From the NCBI GenBank assembly GCA_012295275.1, contig CM022672.1, positions 22,513,128 through 22,577,127 on the forward strand: a stretch of 64,000 nucleotides of DNA, given 5' to 3'. Shown piece after piece: positions 1-14,831 of the stretch. The position numbers and the translations under genes are program-made. This DNA comes from Chrysomallon squamiferum. Taxonomy: Eukaryota > Mollusca > Gastropoda > Neomphalida > Peltospiridae. The notes under the pieces are model-generated. The model ran no database searches, was not told the DNA's origin, and was given only the letters and a program-made list of their open reading frames with translations. The stretch's first letter is position 1. Each line of letters starts with the position of its first letter.

Positions 1-402
1 GTTCATTGTTTTTAATTAGAGAGAATCAGAGAAAAAGAAAGTGAGAGAAAGAGAGAAAGCTTGTGATTCAGAAAATGTCTGAATGAGAGAAAGAGAACTG
101 GTATATGTGGAAAAAAAGGGAGATAAATATAGTAAAAAGGTCATAGAAAAATATTATTTGATTCATAATAAACAAGATATCAAATGAAAATGGATTTCGA
201 AAGCTATATTACACTGATATATGTAAAAAATCATTTGATTAATGTTTATTTTTGATATATAAGGCATTATACATCTCGTTAAACAATAACAATAAAAAAA
301 AAAACATTATAACATAAATAAATTGTCGTATTATATGAATAATGATATCATGTTGTTATTATAAACACAAATTAATATTAGTGTACTGGAAGTTTTGTTC
401 AC

Positions 403-447
403 CTTGTCTCCTTTTTCACCAAACGGTCCTCTTGGTCCACTGTCACC
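403..447 (-). CDS. Collagen exon 22: main helix, 45 bp; last exon in window
   Basis: Five triplets ([15 protein letters not shown]), phase 0, donor gtgaac. The next exons lie left of position 1; bases 1-402 are intron with no further exon visible. Confidence 0.88.
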
Positions 448-2245
448 CTTTAAAAAATATAAGAATAAAAATTAATTAAACAGTTAATTAGGAACCTATA
501 TATTTTCTTTACATAAAATAACTTTTGCAATATTGGCAAACCGATAAATGTACATATCCTATAGTCCATTTTAATGAGATGTATGTTAGAACTCCAATTT
601 TGTAAATTGTCACAAAAAATATAAGTAAAAAAAACAGCAAAACATAAATAAATTGTGAGCTTTTATTTTGCAGCTATATGATTTTTTTCATAAAAATTAC
701 AAAATAAAGAATAGAAAAGTGTATGTAAGTGTAAAACATCAAATAATCTTTAATTATCACAATTATAAAACAATACCATTGTAAACACTGGTATGCAACA
801 AATCAGTATGACAAAGTGATGCTATGACATTAAATAAAATTATACTTATTAATGCATAAAAACAATCCTATGATAATAAGAAATTCTATTATGTTATACT
901 GCATTACATTGAATTGTTATATTACATTTCAATATATTATTATTACATTATATGATAGACATTATATTACACTACATTACATTGTGTTACGGTACATTAC
1001 ATTATTTTCAATTTTAAAGAAAGTCAGAATAATAATTTTATAATTTACTTACTTTAATACCACGAGTACCTGGGTATCCAATTACACCTTGAAGACCCAT
1101 AGGACCCTAGAAATACAATGAGGAGTTTAATTTATTATTATTGAATAACAAAGGATAAAATCTGAAGAATTATTAATGGAAACAAAAATAACAAGTGTAC
1201 AGTTTAATAAAATAGTAATGAGAAAAATTAATTTATTCAATCAAAGTTACTTGGTGATGAAGATGATGAAAGTACCAACTTGTTTCTTGATTTAAAATAA
1301 TCATTATTGAGAAATATAAAGAATGAGTAATTATCAAATGAGAAAATGAAAGACTCAGTGAATGAAATCAAAGATGAAACATAACAATTAAATAATAGAA
1401 AAATTAAAAATAAAATTTAAAAAAATTATTAAATTTCTTACTGTGTCTCCTTTCTGACCAGGTGCTCCATCAGCTCCAGGCAGTCCCTAAAATGGGGGAA
1501 AAAAACACATCACAATTTGGTCAAACATTATTATCCTCTAATATCAGTCTTTATTATCATTTAACAACAATTATTATCATTATCTAACCAAAACCATTAA
1601 TATTGTCTAACCATAACAATAATTATTGTTTTACCACTACCGTTATCATCTCAAAATAATTGTCATTTAACCACAACCATCATACTATTTAACCATAATA
1701 ATTACAGATCACTTACCTGAGAAAAATATACATTCAGATCATTATACATAAAACACACAAAATAACACACATTTAGATCTCACATAACAAATAAATACAT
1801 ACATTAGACAGCCAAATGAAAGAGAACTCTACCATATTTAAATATGAAGATCTTGTAAGCCATTTATTTCACTCACTACCCTGTTTGCCATGTTATCCTA
1901 TGATCTCACAGTGTTGTTTGGATCCTGATTTGGTATATATATATTATCTAAAAGCAAGAAGACACTCTACAGACTGACTGACGTCAAAAACAAGAAGAAA
2001 TGTTACTTACAGGTGCTCCTAAAGAACCAGGTGCACCTGGTAATCCAGGTTTTCCAACAGATCCTGGTATTCCTGCTGGTCCAATATTACCAACTGGTCC
2101 AGGAGGCCCCTGAAATGGAAACATGAATATGTGAGTGGCTTGATAAGGTAAGGTTAAACTTGATCATAGATTTTTAATAAATATATTAGCCAACATTTTT
2201 GTTATAAATAATATATTAGAATATTGAATGTAATTTTAAAAGAAG

Positions 2246-2293
<48 letters not shown>

Positions 2294-5200
2294 CCTTACT
2301 GACAATAATGTATTATGTTAAAAATGTGTAAATTTTTACATTTGTATAGTAAGGAATATATACACAGAGGCAGACATATACATACACACATATTAATCAA
2401 TATATGTTTAATTAAATATGTTCATTATCATCTCAGCTATAGATATAAATACTTACAGGTGGTCCTGGGGCACCAGGATTTCCTGGAGGACCAGGTGGTC
2501 CTGATGGTCCCTGAAATATTATTTCAAAGATTAATGAAAAATAATGAAACAGAAGTAACTACTGATGAAATAACAGTTTAAAAAATAATAATAATAAATT
2601 AAATAAATAAAATGAAAGAAATGTAAAATAAGATGGTGTTAGAATCTAGAACCAAAAAAAAAAAAATTAAAAATTACTGAATAAAAGCAAATTTTACCAA
2701 AATTTATATTAATTGTTAAACATATTAGGTATCAGTCATTATTTTTATAATAATAATATTAATAATAATAATAATAATAATTATTATTATTATTATTATT
2801 ATTATCATTATTATTATTGTTATTCATCAGGATAACAACATCACACCTTAAACAGTTCTGATTGATTTACAAAACAACAACAAAAACATTAATCAGCTTG
2901 TAATAAATGAGAAATGTGCACTGATTGGAATGGAATATTACTCAAAGAGGTTTGTTCTTTGTGATCAACAAAATCCCAGGCCAATTATCATTGAAGAAGT
3001 AAACAATTGAAGAAAATTTTAACAAACTCACTGGATTTCCTTTTGGACCATCAGAACCTTCATTTCCTGGCAAACCCTGAAAGAATACAAATGGAAAATT
3101 AATTACTAATTAACATTAAATACGGTTTCCATTAAACAGTTTAAGTGCTAAGAAAGAATCTGAAAAAAAATTCTATTTTAAAAGCACAAAAATAACATTT
3201 AATTAAAATAATCTTAAAATTATGATAACCATTGCAATGTTTTTAATTCGATAATTTGTGACTAATTATTATCATATCTTTGTGATATTTTAAAATTCAC
3301 ATGAGCACATTTAGTATTATTGTTATCATGATTATTAATATCATCTATCATCATCATGATTATTATATTATTATTATTATTATTATTATTATATCATTAT
3401 TATTATTATTGTTATTGTTATTATTATATTATTATTATTATTATTATTATATTTACAGGTGGGCCAACAGATCCTGCTCTTCCTCTTGGTCCCATAAATC
3501 CACGAATTCCCTGTAAAACAGTGAATCAGTTTATTACAAAAATATTTTTAAATATATAAGAAAATAACTAAAGAATAATCAAAATAATCATTAGGAAACA
3601 CCCTTACACACATTCATACACCTAAAAACATACAGACAAACAAATATATAGAAAATACAGACACATACACAAACACACACACACATGCACATACATACAG
3701 AAACTTTTGTAAATGCATTTAAATTTAAACTGTTTTTCCAAAACTACTAAATTTTGAAATCTATGTCCAGAAATAAATAAATATATACTAAAGTTCTTGA
3801 ATATTGATTTATATACTTTAAAGTTAACAAAGAAAACAAAACTTTACCGGTTCACCTTGGGGTCCTGGTGGACCTGGTTCTCCTGGATCTCCCTGAAAAA
3901 TAAAATAAATAAACAAAGTTTAAATACATAGCTGATGAATTTTCAGGGTTTTTTAATAAGGAAAAATACCGTAGTCTCAGAGACAACAGAAAATATAACA
4001 ATGTTCCGATAATGTTATTAATTTCTGATTGTTGGCATTGGAATATCATAATTTGATAACTTAAAAACAATTTTCCAAAAGATTTAAAAAAATTTTCCCA
4101 TTTAGTTACATAGAAATTGTATATTCTTTTTCTGGGATGGAAATATTATGTGATATGATAAATTCAATATAAAAATTTAACTTTTTTTAGGGTTGTAGTA
4201 TATAAATAATATTCTTATTACAAAAAATCTGAAGATCCATGTGTATAGCAGTATATATCTATATCTGTATTTGTACGTGTATATGTGAGTGTGTGTGTGT
4301 ATGTGTGTGTGTGTATGGAAATTTGTTTTGATAACTTATTTACATTTATATGAGGCAAAAATAATTTAATTATACACTTAGAAAGCAGACATGAATTATG
4401 ACAATAAGAAAATTACTAACCTGGTCACCTTCAGGCCCCATCGGTCCTATCTGACCTGGGCTTCCAGTTAATCCCTGCAATATATTAAAAACTAACATTA
4501 ACATTTTCAAACTCTATTTCATTGTTAATTACCTGCAATTTCTCAAGACACATTTACAAGCAATTAGAATGCAAAAATTATTTTTTTTATTTATTTTTTT
4601 TTTTTATAAGAACATACAGTAGTTTTAATAAAAAAAAATGTTGATACTGTTATGTCGTTTTTTGTTCACAAGTATGATTATTTCAACTGACTATTTCTAA
4701 TTTATAAACAACACTTTCGTTATCTTTATTTATAAAGATATTTTCCAATAACATGCCCTTTTTCTCCACCATAACCTCCATAAAATGTTGATATATCCCA
4801 ACGTAAACGTCTGTATTTAACATATCTTCTTACCCTGTGGCCCTTTGGTCCAGGAAGTCCTTGAAGTCCAGGGAACCCTGGGATACCTTTTTCTCCTGGT
4901 GGACCCATCATTCCACGTTGTCCATCATGACCTGGTTTACCCTGAAAATTTAAGCATTATAAAAGTAATTATTAAAAACAAAAAGAAGAAGGTTCTTAAT
5001 ATTGTATTATCTAATAAAACTGAAAATGTTAAACTAATCTAAAAACTATTCTTTTTATGTTGTATGGAAATATAACTTTAAAAGTAAAATAATTTACATA
5101 AGCCCAAATATTAATTTATAGCTGATTTAAGTGATTATCTCTCACCATCAACAAATGGTCCAAAATTAAATAAACATAATTATTATTTATTAAAATGATA

Positions 5201-6755
5201 ATCTGAAGTAAAAATATTATTATTTACAATAAACATAATGTCCAGTGGGAACTGTTCTATTAATATTTGTTAAATTGTTGCTAATTAGAAAAATAATAAA
5301 TAAATAAATAAAAATAAAAAAGAATATCTTACCCTTTTACCAATAGGTCCTGGAGGTCCTGGCATTCCCATAGGACCAGTTGGTCCCTGAAGAGGAAATA
5401 AATTAAAAATAATTATAATCACGTACAACATTTTCTTAAAATCTTTCTCATAAGTTATAAATGAATTTTTCAGTAAGAAAATAATTTTTCACACAAAGTA
5501 AAGTTTATTAATAATAACTCAACATGTTGGTTTCAACTGAGTTATTTGTATTAAAATTATATTGAATTATATTCAAGTTTGATTTTGATTTCTTCTAGCT
5601 ATGTTAAGTTACAGAAGAAAAAAAACAATAAAAAAAACATAGGGAAAGAAGGAAAAAAGAAAGAAAAGAAAAAAGAAAAGTCATATATCTTATTAACTTG
5701 TTTATTACCTGTTCACCCGGGTTTCCAATGTCTCCCTTCTCTCCATCAGGACCCATAGGACCCTAAAAATAAAAATACTACCTCTTACCAATATTTCATA
5801 TCTCTTATTGATATAATTAAATAAAATGTTTCAATATAATTTTGTATCTTGTTTTGATAGAATTAATTAAATTATTTCATATCTCACATTTATATAATTA
5901 AATAAAATCGCCAAATATAAATAATTTAGAACTATTAAAAAAAAATGAACATAAATCTTTTTTAGTCAGTGACCTATTAATAGTAATATATATTTGAACC
6001 ATTTAATATAAATATGAGATTTTAAAATATAATATAAAAATTAAAAATCATTCCACAGAATATATATATATGTATGTATGTGTGTGTATATGTGTGTATG
6101 TATGTATGTATGTATGTATGTATGTACATATGTATGTATCTATATATACACACACATATATAATTAAAAATAGCTAAATATATAAAATGCATATTAAAAG
6201 TAAACTTTAATATTTAAATTAGTAATATTATAGTGTAGTTCTCTTGTAAGATATGTAATTTAATCTGGGACAATAAAGATTTACTTACAGTGCGTCCTGT
6301 TAAACCAGTCATTCCCTGTGGCCCTTGGGCTCCTCTCATTGCAAGCTAGAAACAGAAAACAAATATTTTTTTAATATTAATAAGAAACTAAATACAAACA
6401 GAAAACAAATAGTATTTGTAATTGGTTAATCAAAACTTAATTCTTAAAAATTTGTTTGCTTTCATTTGCAAACATATCATTTGTTTAAGGCTTTCAGTTA
6501 CAGTGTCAGTTTAATCATTTCAAATGTGCTGAATTAAGAGTTTTATTGCATGAATTTTAAAGCTTGTCATATTCTGATATAAAAACTATTTAAAGGTTTT
6601 ACCGTGTTATGTCTATGACTCACCATGTGCTGTGTAATTTGCACAACTCACCCTGTGCTGTGTTATTTGAAAAACTCACCATGTGCTGTGCCAACATTGT
6701 TCTAAACTGCTGAGCTTGATTTTCACCAGCTTTTGTTCCAGCCTGGTTCAGCTAC

Positions 6756-6794
<39 letters not shown>

Positions 6795-7939
6795 AACAAA
6801 AAGAAGAAGTAACATTATGTTTTAACATATTCATATATTTTCCTAAAATAAAAAGTGTTAAAACATAAAATATAAATTATAGTTGAGCATCCATTAACTA
6901 TAATTATTACTACTTCACTTACACTCACACACATACCATACAAAATATATTCCATTTTTCTTTTCTTCATTTTTACTAAATATTTACTTTAAAAACATTA
7001 TATTTATTCATTTATTCATTTATTCATTTATTCATTCATTCATTCATTCATTCCAGTATTTTATTTCCATTATTTTAATTCAGTTTTATTTTCAAAATGT
7101 ACTAGATCACAGTATCAGGTGAATTAGGAAAGGTACAGATAAAACTTACAGGTATGAGGAAGATGTGTCCAGCAGGTCCTGGTGCTCCAGACATACCATC
7201 AAGTCCATCTCTTCCTGGTTCTCCCTGGCATAGTATTAAATAGTAATATTAAAGTCAGTATTTAAAATAAAATAATTATTTTGGATTTTGTAAAATTCAA
7301 ACCAGTAATTAAAACAGTCTTTACTGAATTTATTGAATTTTTTTTTTTTATAAATAGAATTATTCCTGGTTTGTCTCACAATAATATTAAAATTTTGCAT
7401 TAATATCAGAATTGAAGTTAGCTCTTCCTGGTTCTACATTATGGGTGAGACTCTCCCTAACAAAGTAAAACATTAAAACATTCTGTTAATCTAAGCACTT
7501 CGTGTTATTTAACTAAATTTAAATAATGTTAGACCTTTGAATATTGAATATTCAAATTCACTCATACTTGTATTTCATAGCAGTATTACTCAGGCAACAA
7601 TATAGGTGAAATTAACTGATACATTTGCCATATAAATTCAGATTTCTTAGTCCCAGATTCAAAATTCTAAATGCAAAAAGGAATTGCTGATTTTTTTAAT
7701 TGATTTTTTTACTTACAGGTTCTCCTTGAACACCTGGTGGTCCTGGGGGACCTCTCTGTCCTGGTGGACCAGGAGGACCCTAAAAATAACAAATATACAA
7801 ATCAGATATATATAGAATAAAGATATTTACAAAAATAATAACATAAATCTCAGAGTAAATTAAAATAATTCTAAAATTTTCTGAAGTTTATTATAAAAAC
7901 AAAATTTTTACAATTAAAATCAAAATAATATATATATAA

Positions 7940-7971
<32 letters not shown>

Positions 7972-8632
7972 TTAACAAAGTTTATGTCATAAAACAGCAA
8001 AAATAATTATTCTTCACATTAATGCTTGATAAAATTTATTAATGAATTAAACAAACAAAAGACAAGCTTAACAGAATGATTTACTGAAATGTTATCTCCT
8101 AGACAATAAATAACTTACAAATTTGTAAGCCACATCTTCAGTGAAATCTGCTCTGCCAAAACCATCATATGAACTAGACTGAAAAAAGAAAAAAAGAATT
8201 CTCAATATAGATGGATGTAAGAGATTTTGTTTTGTTTAATTGTAAGACAGAAAGAAACAGATAATTTTAAGATGCTCTCAATATTTTACAATCTGTGGTT
8301 TATATTATTTATAATTCAGAGGATGGTGAGATGAAGATTGCTGAGATCATGCAGAGTGTTACTCCTTTTTGTTGAGCAGCAGACAGTTGTTTAACCATAA
8401 CCTACAATATACTAGTTATGTGGCTCTCACTGGAACAGAAAATATTATCAACAATTGGATAAATAATAATAATAAAAACAACAACAACAACAACAGCAAC
8501 AACAATATTAATAATAATAATATTAATTAAAAAAACAGTAATACCAACAACACCACAATTAAGAACAATAATATAAGTAATAGTATTAATAATAACAATA
8601 AAGCAACAATTAATAATAAAAACAACAACAAA

Positions 8633-8670
<38 letters not shown>

Positions 8671-10739
8671 TAATAAAAACAACAACAACAATAATAAAAT
8701 AATATAACAATATAATAATAACAACAACAAAGGCAGTTAAAGACATTCACTATCACAATGAACTTTGGTTGGTTTAAAATCTTTAAAATATATATAAGAG
8801 ATAGTACCATAATGTATTATAAATGATAAAGCTTCAGTGCAACACAGGACTTACATGATCAGTGCTAAATGATGATGCTGATGATGATGATGATGAACTA
8901 GAACTTTTCTTTCCACCTTTAGATTTTTTAGTGACTCTGCCGTACCAGTCCCCACCAATGAATGGCTCAGTACATGGTGGACTGTAATATTCACAGTGCT
9001 CATAGGCTGCATTTGGGTCAGGAATTATTAAGAAATCTTGAATGTCACCCTGAAATCAACACAAAAAATATGTTCTTATTGCAAAATATATATACATGTA
9101 TAATATAATATAATGTAACAGAGTAAAAATATGCTCACACACAAAATATTTTATACATACATACATACATATATATGCACACTAACATATTTTAATTAGT
9201 AAATGCAAAAACAATATATCAGTATTCGATAATTGTTCCCATTCTAAAGATAACTACAGCATTATACTCTCCTAAAGTGTAGAATAATACAGCAATCTTA
9301 AAGTTGTTGTAATAATAATAATAAAAATAATAATAATAATTATGCATGTGTTGTGTGTGTGTGTATGTGTGTGTGTGTGTTTTATTTCTTACTTTAAATA
9401 CTGCTATTAATTTTACCTCAGTTTGTGACCAAATTCTGGTTTTAGTTTTTACCTTACTTTGGATTAAGTTCAAGCTGAGTCAAATTGGATTTAATATGTT
9501 ATGTGTGAAGAAATATTTTAAGAATAGAATTTACTTAAAGGTTATTTGTTCACTGACTGTTGTTTAGGTGATAAATTCTGCTGTTACAATGTATAAGTTA
9601 ACTGAATGTTAAATATAAGTCTAAAACCTGATCTATTTGGAATAACAACTTGGTAGATGTTAGTATAAACATATATTACAGAAGATGTACAAAATGCATA
9701 ATCTTAATTTAAAACTGAAAAAAACTGTAACATTAAGTTGACAGATTTCAAAACTTTTGTGTGTGTATGTTTTAATAATTAAAAAAGAAATATAAAACAC
9801 AAATATTTGTAATAGTAACTTGAGATCTTTCTTTCTTTTTTTTCTTTTTTATATTAATAACAAATGAAATAGAAAATTTGTAATCTTGATGTAGAACTCA
9901 CAGTAAAGTATGATTCATCAAAGGGTTGATTTCCAAGAAAGATCATGCCATTGTTACTAAATTTCGGAGGTATTGCTCTGGCTAGTTTGTACGTCCCTTC
10001 CTGTCTGCAATCATTTATCAGTGTTAATGAATCTCCCTTTACACTAATAGCTACTCGATGCCAGCTGGAATATAAAATTAATACACACTCTGTCAGTGGA
10101 TACCAAAAACAAACTTTGTATCACTATCTCCTTAACTTAATGTCTTCATATTTAGAATACCTGTATTCCTTTCTAGCCACTGTATATAACTGTAATAAAA
10201 TTTTGATGAAAGGAGAAACAGTAAATTGAGTTTCTTAAAACTTTAAAATATTTTGACTTAAATGTGTTTTGTTATCAGATGCTTCTAAAATAAATACCCA
10301 AACTTGCTTGAATTTGAAAAAAAAAAAAATGATCTTTTTACTTACTATCCATCATTAAGTTGTACTTTTAAAACTGGAGATTTTTTCGGTCCTGGTTTGT
10401 TTTTTAAATCATTGTACAAAAATACTGTCTTTTCAGATACTTTCAGAGCCATCAGCTCTGTCCCTGTTGATTCTTTGATGATAGTAAATACATTGCCCTC
10501 AGTGCCCTCGTCAGGGCGAAATGTCAGTATTATTGAAAAATCATCAGGAAATCCACCTGAAGCAAAAATAAACAAATAAATGATAAATAAATGTATGCAT
10601 GGGCGACAGACGGATGGAAAAGTCAGGTGTGTACGGAGGTGGGTAGGCATGCAGATAAACAAACAGAGAGGCAGACAGAAAGACAGAGATGACAGACATA
10701 TACACAGTCAGGCAGATAGGCAAATAGATTAATTAACTA

Positions 10740-10776
<37 letters not shown>

Positions 10777-13700
10777 AATACTAAGAAGAAGATAAAATAC
10801 TTTCAGAACAGTAACAGTTAAAAAGAAAAATTATACTTCTGAATACATATTTATATTTAAAAATATAAAAATATAAAATATAAGATTAATAATAATAATT
10901 ATTATTATAATTATAATTATACAACAACAATAATAACAAGATAGGTCAAGGTGTTGTAAGAAATTTCAAAAAAATAAACAGGAAAACAAAACAGTAACAA
11001 GAAGTTAAAATGATTTGAGAACCATGGCAGTGTAATCAAAAAACATTCAAGTATCTTTCTCAAATCATAGTAAATGTAAGAAAACTAAACAAAATAATAA
11101 TAATGATAATGATGGTAACAATAGCATCCAATTAAATAAACTAGGCACATACAGACACTCTAAGACTTTTGTGTCTATAAAGCTGATGGTACTGTGAAAT
11201 GCAATGTAAATTACATTAGTTAATCAAATTATATTATTTTCTTCTTTTGGAAAGGCACAGAACATTCTTAAACTTGAATTCTTCATTGAATTTTGAAACT
11301 GCTACCAAAAAGCTCAGAACATTTTTTAATCTAGCTGATAATCATATGAAAATGTAACAATAATATTATCATTATTAATAATGATAATGATAATGATAAT
11401 ATAATCATCATCATCAATAAAAACAACAATAATAACAATAAAAATATATATTAATTTTTCATATAAATAAAAATATCTTACTGAGTTAGACACTTATAAT
11501 CAGTTATTTGATCAAATGATATAACATATAAATATGTATGAACAGTTCTGTGATATTACAGTCATATTTTGTTATCATCAAAGATTTGTTTCAGTGAGAA
11601 GCACTCATTTCGAAGTAAATAAAAATCAACAAAAACTAAGACATTACATATTATAAAATACAAAAAAAAAAAAAAAAAAAAAGGAGTCTGAAATATTTTC
11701 ATTTCTAAAGTTAAAATAATAACTTGCTTTCGTTTTTAAAATACTAAAATTTGAGCATACATGCAGTTTTATAATGATCTTTTAAAATTTGAGCATTAAA
11801 TGCTATAATTTTTTGACAATACATGGAAATATATCTTCTAATTTGATATTAAGTAAATATAATTATTTTTGACATACCTGGAAGTATATCTTCTAATCTG
11901 ATATTCAGTAAATATAATTATTGTTGACATACTTGTAAATATATCTTCTACTCTGGTATTCAACAAATATAATTATTTCTGATGTACCTGAAAATATATC
12001 TTCTATTCCACATAAATATAATTATTTTTCACTTACCTGGAGAAAAATAATAACTTCATTTCTGGCATTCAGTAAATATAATTATGTTTGACATACCTGG
12101 AAATATATCTTCTAATTTGGTATTCAAATCAGCATCGGCAGTAATCTGCCAAGCCAAGTCATCGAGATATTTAGTTTTATTTCCTGAACGGATTGGCCTC
12201 CTGTCACAGATACCAGTGACATTGAACACTCCAATGTCATCATAGTCTTCAACAAGTGTCTGATCAATTATTTTCACTGCTTGTAACAGGTCCACCGATC
12301 CTGAATGAATAAATAAACAAACAAAAATAAAATATGTATTATTCAGAGGTCCTAAAGAAGTGTGTGTGTGTGTGTGTGTGTGTGTGGATGTCTGTGTGGG
12401 TACAAGTGTGTGTGTAGAGGTGTGTTTGTGTCTGTGTGTGCATGTGTATGTGAAAGTGTTTGTGTATAAATGTGTTTATATATTTCTGTATGACTCTTTG
12501 TGTAGGTGTTTTGTTACATATAAAAGAAATAACATCTAAGTAATTAAAAAAAACTGTTACTACATCAACAATAACAATATAAATAATAAAATCAACAACC
12601 ACTACTAGCATATAGTAATAATGTGGTCAAAAATTAATAACAACAATAATTACAATAATACATAAATGATTAACAGTGATAATTCAAAAGGCAAATTTTA
12701 TGACAGGATTCCTTCAGAATTTTCCAAAGAACTTATAGCATATAAGGCTAACAGAATAAGTATTTATACACTGAAGATTTTAATTTCAACGAAAATCATT
12801 GAAAACTGGTCCTCAGATGTTCAGATTATATTGGCTTCACTGTATATCACATTAATCTACTTGTCCTCAGAGATCATATAATTCATGTTGTCTAATCTTT
12901 TGGTATCCATGAGTTTGACCAACAGTAGTTAAAAATTATATAGTTTTTCATCTTTCATCAGATTTTGGCATCCACGGTTTAGACCATCGCAGTTACAAAA
13001 TGTATTTTAAAACATTTCTGTACATTGTTATATTGACACACAGAATGCTTGAATGCTGTAGTTTGTAAGATTTACATGGTGTTTTTTTTTAGCTTTTTCT
13101 GTAGGTGAGATTTCAAAATATGTGCACATATACGTAAAAATTATGTCATTTCCTATAAAGTTTCCTCAGCATCAGCCCTGTGATGACTGGGAGTTTCAAG
13201 AACCAAAAAAAGAAAAAAACCCTACATATAGAGCTGGCCAAATGTATAAACAGGGTGTTGGAAAATATTTTGTAAATAATAAAAATTGTAAAAGTAAGCT
13301 CATTATTTTTTATTTTGCTGCAGAGATTTTCCGATATCTTCGTTGCTTCCTTTGCAAGAGAAGCTTGTAATCTTTTTAATATTATTTCCTTAAGAGACAT
13401 GTGTTTGTGATAAAATTCACTTCAAAAATCGTTATGTTTTAACAAAACACACATGAAAAAACTTATAATTTTTCAAACAGCTTTCTGCAGTGTATGGAAA
13501 ATTAATCTGCAAAGAAATTCACTTCACGTTTGTTTGACTTTATTCACAAAAATGTCATTTGAAATAAATCTGAACATATTTTAATACGTTTTTAATGTTT
13601 TATAACTTTTTTTTTGGTGTCTCTTTCAGAGACAAATGCTACTTTGAATTCTCTTTTTTCATTTCTGAAGTGGATGAAATTTAAAATTTTGAAACAAGAT

Positions 13701-14053
13701 ATTTTTGGGGGACAACAAATGGAAAATTTTAAGAATAAAAAGTTTCAGACATTTATTAAGCCATATCCATATATAGTGTTTAAAAGTGTGTCTGGTTAGG
13801 TTAGTGGTTTACCATATGTTTCCACACTTTACATTTAACATTTCTTGACTATAAAATAAATAAAAGAGGTTTAACAGAGAAAGTGAAATCAAGAAAGAAA
13901 GAAAGGATAATAATAACAACAAAAATAACAGTAATAATAATAACAATAACAACAATAATAGTATAAAAATAATAATGAAAACAATAATAATTGTAATAAT
14001 AATAATAACTAATAATAAAATTATATAAAAAAAACAATAACAACAACAACAAC

Positions 14054-14086
<33 letters not shown>

Positions 14087-14761
14087 GCAGTAAGAAGGTC
14101 AAGAAATCCATCACAGATACAACTTCTTAATATGCCAATTTCACATTCTAACCATAGCCTAATGATGTGTTTATAAAGTCTGTGGGAAATGGTATATAAA
14201 TGACACCATGAAATGGATTAAATCCATCATAATTATACTGAAGCCATGTGTTCACTGCCAAATACATGTTAAAAACAAAGCTGGCTGCACTAGTTAAACA
14301 AATTTGTATAAGTTCACTGAGGCACAGATGGGAACCGCAACCCTTACCCCCAACCCAGTAATTCCAAATCAAAGTGTGTTTCTGCTTTCCATTACAAATT
14401 TGATATCTAATAAAACTAGCCAGTCATGTAACAAAACCACAATTGCCACACCTACTTGAAACAGCTGCAGTTTCAAAATATTTGTAGAAGACTATGGCAA
14501 AAGTGTGACCTCGTAAAACGTCAAACGTAAAAAAAAAAAAAAAAAAATTTAAAAATAAAATAAACAAATACAAGATATGCTAATTTACAGAATCTTCTGG
14601 AAGAATTTTTTTTTTTTTTTTTTTAAGTAATAATAAATAAAAAATACTGACGTTCAACTATACAAAACTTTGTGGACTGAAAATATAATTAACATTTCAA
14701 AATCAATGTTTTTAAAAGAAGATTTTTAGTAAAACGTTTACAACATATTTAAAGAATATCC

Positions 14762-14831
<70 letters not shown>

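Noticed and set aside
8402-8810. Minus-strand open frames rich in Leu, Val, Ile and Tyr
   Set aside because: They are translations of (AAT/AAC)n repeat inside a collagen intron; the same applies at 3301-3559, 13809-14114, 20307-20513, 21373-21564, 22877-23089, 25669-25887, 28620-28805 and 44136-44544.
13122-13400. Overlapping open frames on both strands in intron 1
   Set aside because: No homology I recognise, and neither strand shows neighbouring exons with compatible phase.
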